From Gigantopelta aegis (lineage: Eukaryota > Mollusca > Gastropoda > Neomphalida > Peltospiridae), in NCBI RefSeq assembly GCF_016097555.1, contig NC_054708.1, positions 20,438,460-20,502,459 on the forward strand: 64,000 nt of DNA. The letters are read 5' to 3'. Made by a program: the position numbers and the translations under genes. The notes below the pieces were generated by a model. The model did not search any database and had not been told where the DNA came from. It saw nothing but the letters and a program-made list of their open reading frames with translations. Positions 34,985 to 44,714 of this stretch are shown here, in pieces. Every line of letters starts with the position of its first letter. Positions within the stretch are counted from its first letter, which is position 1.

Positions 34985-37034
34985 ATGTATGTATGTATGT
35001 ATGTATGTATGTATATACATATACCGTATATTAAAGAAGTTTCGCAGACAGACAGACATACGCACAGCTACATTATTAAAGGGACATTCCTGAGTTTGCT
35101 GCATTGTAAGATTTTTCCAATTAATAAAATATTTCTATGACTAAACTTACATATTAAATATATTTTCTTGTTTAGAATATCAGTGTCTATATATTCAATG
35201 TGTTTCTGGTCGTCGTAATATTTGTAAGCAGCCCAAACTGGATTTTGTCTTCAAATAATTTCATACGTACGAAACAAAAAAATGAAATAAAATTAAATTT
35301 AACCTAGTACAAATATTAGAACGATCAGAAACGTTTAATATACAGCCACAAATATTTTATGCATAACAAAAATATTTGAGTCCTAGCTGAGACTTTGCAT
35401 GTGAAATATGACATCATTTCGTCGTCTCCTAATTGTGGTTAAAACATTTTGAGACGGTCCTTGTTATTCATAAAAACCCACCCCATAATAATATGGATAA
35501 TAAAGAAATTATTACACTCGCGTGTGTGTCGTACTGATTTTATGAAACTCGTGTTAGGATTTATGTATTATCCTCGCTATCGCTCGGGCAATGTAAAAAT
35601 CCTGACACTCGTTTCGTCAAATCAGTACGACACACAAGCTCGTGTAATAATCTCTATGTAAGTTAAGAATATAAAAGTGTTCGGCGACGTGTTAACATTA
35701 AAACCAGGGTTTTGGTAGTATTAAAAACTACGTTCTTACTAGACATTTGTAAACGAAATTTTTGAACATTATTTAAAACCTCATATTCTGCGTTAAAAAA
35801 CCCTGCTAAACATGTTAAATTAAATCGAAAGTATGTGTACATTAACACTCGATTAAAACATGGACTTCATCTTCAACACATTTATTATTGCACATAGGGC
35901 CGATTCGCTGCTCAACAGGAAGACACCATTACTGTTACGGATAATCACAAATAATAGCCATAATTTACAAAGCATGTGTGCCCTGTTAGTGTCTTACTCG
36001 CTTGTAACTACATACATTTACAATGCATATACACTCGCATTAAGAAAACCAGGCTTCGTAAAATCGGCTCAAATAGTGATTCCGTAACAGTAGGCCTACT
36101 AATCGTTTTTAAACCTAGTTTTGCAGATCAGAACGGTTTGTGACTTAAAGATGGCGATACTGATATATTGGTTAATATGAAATTTAAAATCACTGCAGGG
36201 AACACCAACATTGACACGGGAAAAGTTCAAAGCAGACGTGACAGCAATATCTGCCGTTTCATTGCCCTTAATGCCAACATGGCTGGGTACCCCACAACAT
36301 ATAAAAGCTCGGAGACACGAACGTGAGTGTAATATATATATATATTTGGATGCACATGAATCCTTAATCTGTTCCAGGGCTTTAATGATTGCCCAGGTTT
36401 CAGCAGTAAAGTTTGATGCTGAATCGGTCAATCTCATGGAAATTATTGTGTCTGATGGAAAACCTGTAGCAGAAGCCACAGAATTCCCATGCCGTGATCC
36501 GTCTGTGTAAACAGTAATGTAATCACAGTACCTCTCTTGGATTTCCATGAAATGTTGTTTATAAATAACTGCATCTGTGCGATCTTTCATTTGATGCACA
36601 AGATCGAATACAATTTTCGGTGGCAAAATAAAATATGAAGGTGTTTCCAAAATGTCTGTTAAATCAATGTTGGAAACTGATAAAAGCGGCTTAATGCGAA
36701 GACCAAGTGTTCGAATGGCATTCGTTTTCGCATCAAATAACTTATTTGTTATCAAACACCGCATTATGTGCATTGATTTAATCTTTGTAGCATACTGCAG
36801 ACACAGCTTTGAACGTCTGCCATGCATAGTGTACTCGTTTAGGTAAGACTCAGATTTACTATGATTTGATCACACACGGCGTGATTATGCAATAATCGAC
36901 TCGATCATATGAGGTACATACGACGGAGATCCCACACAGTGCGATCACACATGCTACGATACTATACGATTGAGAAATATTGAACAAGATACGACACGAT
37001 GTTACGGTATCGACTATAATCGTATTTTATTGCA

Positions 37035-37105
<71 letters not shown>

Positions 37106-40100
37106 TATACACATGTATATACATGTAATACACATATTAATTATACACGCAGAAGGATTGGGCACAAGTTATCCACAGATATTACCCGGTGCGATTCCTT
37201 CTATCGTATCGTATCTTACAATATCATGTCGTATCGCAGCAAATACGCACCTTATGAGGCCGGCTTTTGAATTGGGTAACATCGCATTGTCCTTGCATAC
37301 AGTTTAGAATGACACTGCTATATCGCGAATGTGTCAAGGGTTTAGTGAATTAGGCACAAAGATGTTTATACATAATTTCTATCTGGAAAACGTGAATTTT
37401 TTTATGTGAATGTTTTCATTTCTAAGGTAATGATTTCAATAACAATGTTTCTATCTAGAAAACGTGAATGTTTTCATTTCTGAGATAACAATGTCAATAA
37501 TTATGTGGCTTTCTATTAATAAAACGTGAATGTTTTCATTTCTAAGACAACAATGTCAATAATTATGTGGCTTTCTATCAAGAAAACGTCAATGTTTTCA
37601 TTTCTAAGGTAATAATTTCAAGAACTTCTAATTAATTACCAATCCCTTCTTTCTGACACCAGCAAGAATCGAGGTATCAACACGTGGCATTTTACGAATA
37701 GGTGCCGATGAATCTGCATCAACATGTGGCATTTTACGAATAGGTGCCGATGAATCTGCATCAACATGTGGCATTTTACGAATAGGTGCTGAAGAAGCTA
37801 GATCTTGTAGTTGCTTGGCTGACTTGGTCGAAGTTCCCTCTCTTTGAGCGTTCAGAAACATCAAGTGAAGATTGTTGGTCGCTGTTTTCTGAAACACAGT
37901 TCCGGGCAAGTCGTTAGCACTCTATAAACATGTCAGTACCTTTATAGGACTATTCAAAGGGAATGGGAAGCATTTGGGTATTTTGTTAATGGTTATTAAG
38001 AACTTAACGTGACAATTGCAATACTATTAAAGTGAGAGAAGAACCCCGCTGCCGCCATATTAGCTGCAAGTGATCTTTTATGTAAACATTTTCGTGAGCA
38101 AGGACCGGATACGATATGACGTTTCAATGGTATGATATACATATAATATGTATATTTCTCTATGTATGTCTGTCTGTCTCTGTCTGTGTGTGTGTGTGTC
38201 TCTCTCTCTCTATCTCTCTCTCGCTCACTCTCACTCTCTCTCTCACTCTCTCGCTCTCTCACTAGTATTAGTATGTGTGTGCGTGTGTGCATGCGTGCGC
38301 ATGTGTGTTAATGAAGGCAGGGTTTATGCCAGAGGGTAAAACGGGTAAAACAAGAACCCAAGTCGACTGCGAGTGCCTTCGAAACCCGCATTCTAAAAAC
38401 TCAGTTCCGTACCGCCATACCCAAAAAAGGTTTTTCCTGGCAGAAGCCCTGGGAGGTGATGTGTGTGTATATTTGGGTGGCCTCCGGTATACGATTCTGT
38501 CTAGTCTTGTCCATGAAATCACTGTTTCCCAAATGTTACTGCATCTGCCATACATGTACGCAGGCTGTCCAGCACACACTTGTGAAAAAGTAGGACAAAA
38601 GTAGGAATGAAAATATATAAAAAGTAGGAAAAAAGTAGGAAAATAGAAGGAAAAAGTAGGAGAAAAGTAGGAAAATAGAAGGAAAAAGTAGGAGAAAAGT
38701 AGGACTGAAACAGTACATAGCAACTCATGCTCATACTGGGAAAACGAATGTGTTACTTCCAAAAAGTGGTATTACTGAGAAAACACTATAAAGGGACATT
38801 CCTGAGTTTGCTGCAATGTTTTAAGATGTTATCGACTAACAGACTTTTTAACGATTGTAATTACATATCAAATATATTTTTCTGCATAAAATATTAGTGG
38901 CTGTATATTAAACGTGTTTCTGATCGTTCTAATATTTGTACTATGTTAAATTTCATTTTATTTCCTAAAATATTATTTTTTCGTACGTACGAAATTATTT
39001 GAAGACAAAATCCAGTTTGAGTGTGCGAGTATTTTTAACATGCCCATTTACCACTAAGGTTTTAGGCATGTCTGTCGCGGGACAAATCTCTGGATAGCCA
39101 GTGGCTTGGTCCAGGACAGAATACTAAGGGACAATTTAGATTTTTAAACCAAACTTGGGACTAAGGACTTTAATAATATTTAAATTTAAAAGCGCAAGTC
39201 CAAAAACAACAATATAACCCTAAATAATTAAAAAAATTAATATTTTAGACGCCAGTTTTAGAGCGGGCAGTTCAAAAAGATAAAATTAATAAAATATAAA
39301 TTACAATTAAGAGAAATTTAAGCCCTGAAGGAAAGGAGAGGTTGAGCCCGAGCCATACAAGTTTATTTAGTGGGTAATTAAAGAAGGATAACTGCTCATA
39401 TCCGGAACTTCAGTGTGAACCATCAGGGAAACCGGGAGAGGGCGGGGGTGGGACCCCAGAATAGACCTAAACCAAACATGCGGCCGAAACCGCCGACGCC
39501 CTATAGCCACCCCACATCTACTGAGCTCCAACCCCCCATCCAGTTTGAGCTTCTTACAAATATTAAGACGACCAGAAACACATTGAATATACAGACACTG
39601 ATATTCTAAACAAGAAAATATATTTAATATGTAAGTTTAATCGTAGAAATATTTTATTAGTCGGGAACATCTTACAATGCAGCAAACTCAGGAATGTTCC
39701 TCAAAAAAAAAAAAAAAATGTGGTGCTCAGTTTGTAACTATACTTTATGGTCTATCTAAAATCATGTGAAACTTATATAATGTTCATGTTATACAGTTAT
39801 TTGAAATATTCCCCCCCCCCCCCCAAAAAAAAAAAAAAAAAAAAAAAAACATACTGAAAACTACGTCTTTGTGAGATGAACGGACGGACGGACAAAATGA
39901 CGGAGATGAAACCTATAGATTAATAAATAAAAATAGAAAGAAATAAAATCTCATCCCACATTGATTTTCAGGGTGTAAATTTAATATGTTGAGATTATAT
40001 GGTGCAGCAAATTGGGAGATAAGCCTATTATTTTGCTGCAAACCCCCCTCCCAAAACAAAACAAAACAACAACAACCCAACAACAACAAACAAACAACAA

Positions 40101-40393
40101 ACAAAAAAACAACAACAACAAAACACACAAAAAACCCCAACAACAAACAATAACACAAAATTCACATAAGTGTTGCCTTTTAAAAAACCAGAAGCAATAT
40201 GTACACTTTAACAACAATTCGTGGAATTTTTAAACAAAAAAGTAGGAAAAAGTAGGCATTTCGAACAAAAGTAGGAAAAAGTAGGAAAAGTAGGATCGTT
40301 GAACGTGATACTTACCAGATCTGCAATACGAGTGAAGACAAAGAGAAACAGGAAGATCGTCACACATACCACTAACACCACGCGGTAGTTCAT
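30193..40393 (-). CDS. METTL24: METTL24-like membrane-anchored methyltransferase, seven coding exons
   Basis: Predicted SAM-dependent methyltransferase of the METTL24 family; its substrate is unknown. Exons (minus): 40316-40393, 37640-37921, 34375-34445, 32884-33012, 32271-32345, 31746-31884 and 30193-30480. All are GT-AG with matching phases and give 353 residues (human METTL24 is about 366). Residues 1-26 are one hydrophobic signal-anchor (VVLVVCVTIFLFLFVF), so a lumenal or extracellular catalytic domain is likely. Residues 27-120 are a linker with three 14-residue repeats. Conserved motifs are GDGGWEVC (163-170), VYSFG (183-187), DVYSFDPS (205-212) and IDVLKMDVETAEW (261-273), ending HLNPACRF and VNTNIL. 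The ATG has a good context (ACAATGA), and an acceptor (CATAATTGCAG) 19 bases upstream implies another 5' UTR exon. Confidence 0.93.
30598..30850 (-). repeat. SINE family A2 in METTL24 intron 6
   Basis: Plus strand begins with tail 2 (TTGTTTTGCTTAACGACACC) and runs to GATCGATCCTAACCCAAATG; the extreme head is lost. Confidence 0.85.
31746..31884 (-). CDS. METTL24: METTL24-like exon 6
   Basis: 139 bases, acceptor TATTTTAG, donor TCAAAG/GTACGT. Encodes MKMNTTRRNDRIMFYKIGIG and GKDTINKRKWNIMTLTSIRK; the G-GGKD...NKRKW...TL.SI pattern is typical. Confidence 0.95.
32271..32345 (-). CDS. METTL24: METTL24-like exon 5
   Basis: 75 bases, acceptor CATTCCAG, donor CCAAG/GTAACC. Encodes INYDFSFDDDIAKTYECDVY and SFDP, strongly family-like. 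Confidence 0.95.
32552..32861 (-). repeat. SINE family A2 variant, 23 bp from METTL24 exon 4
   Basis: Tail 2 to a different head on plus (GAGGTGTTTTGCTCCTGCGA, then ACCGACTGAGCTGAATCCC). It sits immediately beyond the exon-4 donor. Confidence 0.8.
32884..33012 (-). CDS. METTL24: METTL24-like exon 4 (GDGGWEVC motif)
   Basis: 129 bases, acceptor TATTTTCAG, donor TTTGG/GTAAGA. Encodes YVTNIDIICERKFRMGKIGD and GGWEVCDDPPYRPIKPCIVY and SF. The last 23 bases of the exon plus 13 of the intron have an inverted copy in intron 2 (36820-36855). Confidence 0.95.
33360..33522. repeat. (TATGTA)n-type microsatellite
   Basis: TATATG/TATACA hexamers shift along the run to TATATGTG and TACATG. It lies in METTL24 intron 3. 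Confidence 0.9.
33827..34215. mobile_element. relative of the 23073-24160 composite element
   Basis: CATAGGCGTACGTGCTCCCA, AATCACTACGCATTTTTACA, TTTTGCCCGAATATC and a final CAAGGGCGTGTACGGG with a C tract follow the same order, without SINE insertions. Confidence 0.7.
34375..34445 (-). CDS. METTL24: METTL24-like exon 3
   Basis: 71 bases, acceptor TGTCATCAAG, donor ATAG/GTAAGC. Encodes VKGLPTGKRLKSMDKESMFK and TYH plus a split Ser. Confidence 0.85.
34486..34533. repeat. perfect 48-bp palindrome next to METTL24 exon 3
   Basis: TGCATGGCTAGGGATGGGAT is followed by ATATATAT and then the exact inverse. It lies 41 bases upstream of the exon-3 acceptor in the transcript. Confidence 0.95.
34814..34930. 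repeat. foldback repeat in METTL24 intron 2
   Basis: GGGACAGGGTTATTCCACCC and GGGTGGAATAGCCCTGTCC are inverted. The layout (GTGGGA...GGTGG...CCACC...TCCCAC) resembles the foldback at 16760-16967. Confidence 0.7.
35080..35372. mobile_element. TTAA palindromic MITE, right-truncated
   Basis: TTAA, then AGGGACATTCCTGAGTTTGC; centre TCATACGTACGAAA; right arm fades near ATTTTATGCATAACAAAAAT. Same family as 43101-43480. Confidence 0.85.
35505..35655. repeat. foldback repeat
   Basis: ACACTCGCGTGTGTGTCGTA and TACGACACACAAGCTCGTGT are inverted; the inner arms contain GGATTT and AAATCC around a TATCGCTCGGGC centre. Confidence 0.75.
35845..35960 (-). pseudogene. non-LTR retrotransposon C-terminal fragment
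   Basis: The minus strand reads WCLPVEQRIGPMCNNKCVED then EVHVLIEC. A Cys-x(4)-Cys...VEDE.H....C pattern is typical of the C-terminal Cys/His cluster of LINE polymerases. It may be the 3' part of the LINE at 36099-36827 (same strand, next in order) or a separate insertion. Confidence 0.5.
36099..36827 (-). pseudogene. LINE fragment with RNase H domain
   Basis: A 242-codon open frame in METTL24 intron 2. RRSKLCLQYATKIKS is the usual linker before RNase H in LINE polymerases; YTDGSR, FTAETWAIIKAL and VPSHVGIKGNETAD are RNase H motifs with Asp, Glu and the final Asp present. The third acidic site reads LHSRSCLRAF where Asp is expected, and about 25 residues before VPSHVG are missing, so it cannot be active. 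RNase H-bearing LINEs are of the I/R1 group. The copy is truncated at its 5' end, at the patch at 36820-36855. Confidence 0.85.
36820..36855 (+). repeat. inverted copy of METTL24 exon-4 5' splice site
   Basis: CCATGCATAGTGTACTCGTT onward matches the minus strand of 32871-32906 at 34 of 36 bases, including the GTAAGA donor. Its orientation is opposite to the gene, so the METTL24 pre-mRNA contains both this sequence and its complement. Confidence 0.9.
36930..37250. repeat. GATACGA-rich inverted repeat around (AT)n
   Basis: AAGATACGACACGATGTTAC near 36990 and the inverse-type TATCATGTCGTATCGCAG near 37213 flank an (AT)n run at 37037-37096. Degenerate TACGAT/ATCGTA heptamers fill both sides. It may be a decayed TIR element. 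Confidence 0.5.
37640..37921 (-). CDS. METTL24: METTL24-like exon 2, linker with tandem repeats
   Basis: 94 codons, phase 0 at both ends (acceptor TTTATAG, donor TTG/GTAATT). Contains three in-frame copies of SSAPIRKMPHVDAD, the last ending RVDT. The linker is not conserved in the family; support comes from its open frame, splice sites and phase fit. Confidence 0.8.
37923..38791. other. METTL24 intron 1, simple repeats
   Basis: CT/GT microsatellites at 38160-38300 and an AAAGTAGGA array at 38587-38703 (about 9-28-base units). An echo of the AAAGTAGGA motif is at 40240-40292, beside exon 1. Confidence 0.6.
38792..39701. mobile_element. TTAA palindromic MITE interrupted by another element
   Basis: GGGACATTCCTGAGTTTGCT at the left, TTCGTACGTACGAAATTA at the centre, CAGCAAACTCAGGAATGTTC at the right. 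A 516-bp insertion splits it just right of the centre (39022-39537). Confidence 0.9.
39022..39537. mobile_element. unclassified 516-bp insertion with 12-bp target duplication
   Basis: Begins TGTGCGAGTATTTTTAACAT and ends TACTGAGCTCCAACCCCC. ATCCAGTTTGAG flanks both sides (39010-39021 and 39538-39549). The uninterrupted site is visible in the sister MITE at 43317. There are no inverted ends and no A tail; the last 130 bases are GC-rich. The length and duplication suggest a retroposed non-autonomous element. Confidence 0.8.
40316..40393 (-). CDS. METTL24: METTL24-like exon with start codon
   Basis: Encodes MNYRVVLVVCVTIFLFLFVF and TRIADL, the membrane anchor; donor CTG/GTAAGT. The exon itself begins at 40412 after CAG, so 19 bases are 5' UTR. 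Confidence 0.9.
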
Positions 40394-40412
40394 TGTGCCA
40401 CAAAATCGAAAC

Positions 40413-41570
40413 CTGCAATTATGAAAAAAAGAAAAAAGAAAAAGAAAGTCGACGACAGTCACTTTTCAGACCCTTGTTTTGGCTTCGTACACAATAAATA
40501 AAATATATTCTAATTCAACACATTTGTAAGAACGGATCTGATTGGATCTCTACTAAAAATTTCAAGTGGTAAAATCACCGATATACCGGTCGCAAATTTT
40601 TTGGCAGAAATACGTCATAGGTTAAGCAAAGAACAGGGTTGTTTTGTAATGACGTCATAAAGACAATTTCTGTAGCGTTCATAATTATTACGTACAGAAG
40701 TCATTAAATACTGAGAGGTTTTTATGTAGCCAATAAAACTAAATTTGCGACAGTAAAACCACCGATATACGTCCGCAAATCGGAAAACACAGTAGGATTA
40801 TCCCTATTCTAATTAAACTGTTTACTGGTTTATTTTAAATAGGAAATTGTCACATTTTTCGTAAGAATAAACATATAAACGTCACCAGCCCATTATCAGA
40901 CGATAGGTGGTCGGACAACGGCTCGAACATAGATGTGTAATTTGACATATTTAATCAATCAGCTTTCGTGATTAGATAACGACTAATAAACAATAATGTG
41001 TTCATTTCTGACATAAAAACGTCTCAGTATTTATGTCAGCTAGGTAAAGTATAACCAGTCTTACATTTCATGTTTTTAATTATTGATACTGCTATTTAAT
41101 GGACAATTTAATGACACTAGACCGTCAATACAGATCGATGTGTTTCACTGTAATTTATGCCAATAATCTACTTTAGCACAAGTTTACATTTAAAACGCAT
41201 CTAACCATACAAATGGAATCAAATTCGCCCCTCTTAATCACTGGTTAGATATTTATCCGCAGATCGGAGCTGCTTTAACTTTAACCTAGGGTTAGGGTAT
41301 ATTTAACTCATGGTTAGGGCTAACCAACGTTCCAACAACGCATTTTTCAATCGGTGATTGAATTTAACTCTGGGTTAAGTGCAGAGTTAATCACTTAACC
41401 CAGGGTTAGCGCTAACCCAGGTTACAAACAACCGGGCCCTTGTAAATTTTTACAGATAGGCCTACTGATATTTTAAATAAAAAAATGTATTTAATTTCTA
41501 TGTTACGTCATCAAAAAGGCTATATTGGTCGGAAACATTTTACAATGGTTGTAAAGAAAGAAAAAGAAAA
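40413..41570. other. upstream of METTL24-like coding region
   Basis: Should hold the gene's first, non-coding exon and promoter, but I cannot place them. It contains direct repeats (AAAATCACCGATATACCGGT at 40570 and AAAACCACCGATATACGTCC at 40747) and a TTAACCC/GGGTTA-rich foldback-like block at 41275-41440. Confidence 0.4.
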
Positions 41571-41890
41571 AAATGTTTTATTTAATGACGCACTCAACAC
41601 ATTTTATTTACGGTTATATGGCGTCAGACATATGGTTAAGGACCACACAGATTTTGAGAGGAAACCCGCTGTCGCCAATACATGGGCTACTCTTTCCGAT
41701 TAGCAGCAAGGGATCTTTTATTTGCGCTTCCCACAGGCAGGATAGCACAAACCATGACCTTTGTTGAACCAGTTATGGATCACTGGTCGGTGCAAGTGGT
41801 TTACACCTACCCATTGAGCCTTGCGGAGCACTCTCAGGGTTTAGAGTCGGTATCTGGATTAAAAATCCCATGCCTCGACTGGGAACAATG
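41571..41890 (-). repeat. SINE family B, head-truncated
   Basis: Plus strand runs from tail 1 (TTTATTTAATGACGCACTCA) to CCATGCCTCGACTGGGA, where the B head should continue but ends. Confidence 0.85.
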
Positions 41891-42059
41891 GTTGTAAACT
41901 CAGGACTGACTCTATAACTTTAATGTTGATTGCTCGTTATATGTTGATGATTTTTAGATCGCTCAATATCACTGAGTGTCAGTGAACGTCAGTTGCAGTT
42001 GTGTTTGTTACAAAATCCTGTATCCGCCTCTGGATACGTACTTAGCGAGTGATCGTTTA

Positions 42060-42440
42060 TTTATATGCATTTTCCCAGATACAGGGCAGCACATACAACA
42101 GATTTTGATATGTCAGTTTGGACAGGGTTAAAAAAAACCAACAAAAAAAAAAAGAAAAAAAAAAGAGAGAAAAGAAACCCAATCAAAGAATGGTTCCACC
42201 GAGAGGATTCGATCCTTCGAGCCAAGCACCCCAAGGGGATCGCTTTACGGGCGGTGTTGGATCCCTTCCAAGCTGTGAAAGAGACGTTTTCATGAATACA
42301 CTTGACAGGGTTAAAAAAAAAAAAAAAAAAAAAAAAAACCCAAAACACCCTCAAAAACCCCAATCGAGGAATGGTTCCACCGAGAGGATTCGATCCGTCC
42401 AGCCAAGCACCCCAAGAGGATCGCTTTAGGGTGTATACTA
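42060..42440 (-). repeat. diverged SINE with internal duplication
   Basis: SINE-body-like ATATGCATTTTCCCAGATAC, then two copies of a 65-base block (GAATGGTTCCACCGAGAGGA...AAGAGGATCGCTTTA) separated by A tracts. A scrap (TCCCTTCCAAGCTGTGAAAG to CACTTGAC) recurs at 42892-42938. Confidence 0.6.
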
Positions 42441-42444
42441 CCAA

Positions 42445-43096
42445 ATCAAATCCCATAGACGACAATAGTAACATATGTGGCTAAAACTCCTACCTGCAAC
42501 GTATCAACCGACATAAACGCCACGGATATAAATACTACCACCCCTCACACTTAAAGTGAATCAGAAAAAAATGGGGGTCAAGCTGCTCGTTTCTGAGATA
42601 ACGGGTAGCGTCTATGACTACCCTAGTTCCGCACAAAATTTGAGTACTTTTTTTTACAGGTACCCCATACATGTTTCAAGCACAAGGCTACTTGACACAT
42701 TGGTACTAGATGAAATAAAATTGCATTTTTTTTTAACCCAGATAAAACTATTATTTTTTACAACCAACACACTCACATTTATAACCAATCACAGGACTTG
42801 TGTTCACTTCTCTATCAAAAGTTCGGTGCACCTCGCACTTTGACCCAGCCGGAAGTTATTTGGTCTAGTACTACCTTTACGGACGGAACTGAATCCCTTC
42901 CAAGCTGTGAAAGAGACGTTTTCATGAATACACTTGACCTAGATGTGAAAGTAGCGCAAGCAGGTATTCTTTTGTTATGTTAAGTTTGGTTTGTTATTAT
43001 TTAATAATGTCCGCGACAAGCGTTCACAACAAAATGAATAGAGTCACGGTGATCCAGACATGCCACTTGGCATATATACTTTTAACAAGGCACGCC
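42445..43096. other. non-coding stretch
   Basis: No recognisable gene; one repeated scrap from the block at 42060-42440. Confidence 0.4.
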
Positions 43097-43100
43097 TTAA

Positions 43101-43480
43101 AGGGACATTCCTGAGTTTGCTGCAATGTTTTAAGATGTTATCGACTAACAGATGCTTTTTAATGATTGTAATTAAATATAAATTTTTCTGCATAACATAT
43201 TAGTGGCTGTATATTAAACGTGTTCCTGGTCGTTCTAATATTTGTACTAGGTTAAATTTCATTTTGTTTTCTAAAATGTTTTTTTTTTCGTACGTACGAA
43301 ATTATTTGAAGACAAAATCCAGTTTGGGCTTCTTACAAATATTAAGATGACCAGAAACACATTGAATATACAGACACTAATATTCTAAACAAGAAAATAT
43401 ATTTAATATTCAAGTTTAATCGTAGAAATATGTTATTAGTCGGAAATATCTTACAATGCAGTAAACTCAGGAATGTCCCT
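43101..43480. mobile_element. TTAA palindromic MITE, complete (380 bp)
   Basis: Flanked by TTAA on both sides (43097-43100 and 43481-43484). Ends AGGGACATTCCTGAGTTTGC and the inverse; centre TTCGTACGTACGAAATTA. It is an almost continuous palindrome with no coding capacity. TTAA targeting points to piggyBac or Kolobok enzymes. Confidence 0.93.
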
Positions 43481-43501
43481 TTAACTTTAGTCATATAAAC
43501 T

Positions 43502-43794
43502 GTAATACGACACCACTAGAGCACACTGATTTATTAATCATCGGCGATTCAATATCAGCCATTTGGTAATTATAATATATAGCCATGGAGAGGAAACCCA
43601 CTACATTTTTTTTCATTAGTAGTAAGGGATGTTTAATATGCACCATTCCACAGACAGGATAGCACATACCACGGCCTTTGATATACCAGTCGTGGTGGAC
43701 TGGCTGGAACGAGAAACAGCCCACCGACTAGAATCGATCCTAAACCGACCGCTCATCAGGCGAGTGCTTTACCACTGGGCTATGCCCCACCCCT
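43502..43794 (-). repeat. SINE family A2
   Basis: Plus strand runs from tail 2 (ACGACACCACTAGAGCACAC) through GACAGGATAGCACATACCAC to the head CCACTGGGCTATGCCCCACC. Confidence 0.9.
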
Positions 43795-43799
43795 GTTAA

Positions 43800-44675
43800 A
43801 AATGTCGCCCTATGTTAAATAAAGTAGGTGGTCACGGAAAGGTAACATTTGTCCTCATGGCCAGAAATGATCACTGCGGTGTTGTGAACATGAAACCACT
43901 TTATGACAGCGTCAAAAATGCGTGCGAAAACAAAATTGCGGCCATTGTTTAAGATGGCGTATTTTTCAGAATTTAACATTCATAACTCGGTGTGTGTTCC
44001 AACTAGGAATGTGTTTTGGGTGTCAAACCCTATGTGTTGGGGGTCATAGAACATAAACACAATATTTGTAAGATGGTGTTGGTGTACATTCTACCCAGAT
44101 GTTAGAAACAGCACACAAATAATGGATTATTTTCTTTGTCAAAAATGTCTAAAACTGGCCATCCCTTTTTGTGACGAGCTATATATCCGGTCCCATTTCC
44201 ATCCCGTCTGTATTACTTTTCATACCAAGGAACTCTACTTTCTTCTAAAACAGCTCAAATGTTAGGGGTTTAAACATAAGCCCATACAGAATGACCCCCT
44301 CCCCCATATTAGTTTTTTTTAAGTAGGTCTCCTCATCCATCAACATGTGATGTTTGCCGCATCCACTCCTTGACGGGCCTAGACATCTCTGTGTCTGTAT
44401 ATGTGCCACAGTGGTGAGCTCTCTAAAATTATCTTTCGGGCTCAACTCAACTCTCGATCTATCAGACAGATCTAATAAGAATTCACAGCCCAAAATATTG
44501 ACCCGTCATATTGCCCGAATGGTCTTTGGTTTTACTTTAAAGCCATATTTTATCCACGGTCTACTCTTGACTCAACCCATCACCCAGTACATGCACCGAG
44601 GATATGTGGCTAATACTCGCTGGTTTAGGCCTGATGATTAAATCCATAGAACTGTCTACCTCTGAACCTCCAGCT

Positions 44676-44714
<39 letters not shown>

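Noticed and set aside
38268-38762. 164-codon Phe/Tyr-rich frame
   Set aside because: It is produced by the AAAGTAGGA array read in antisense.
41275-41440. Telomere-like GGGTTA/TAACCC motifs
   Set aside because: They are irregular and arranged as inverted pieces ending in a GGGCCC-type border, so a MITE remnant is likelier than telomeric repeats.
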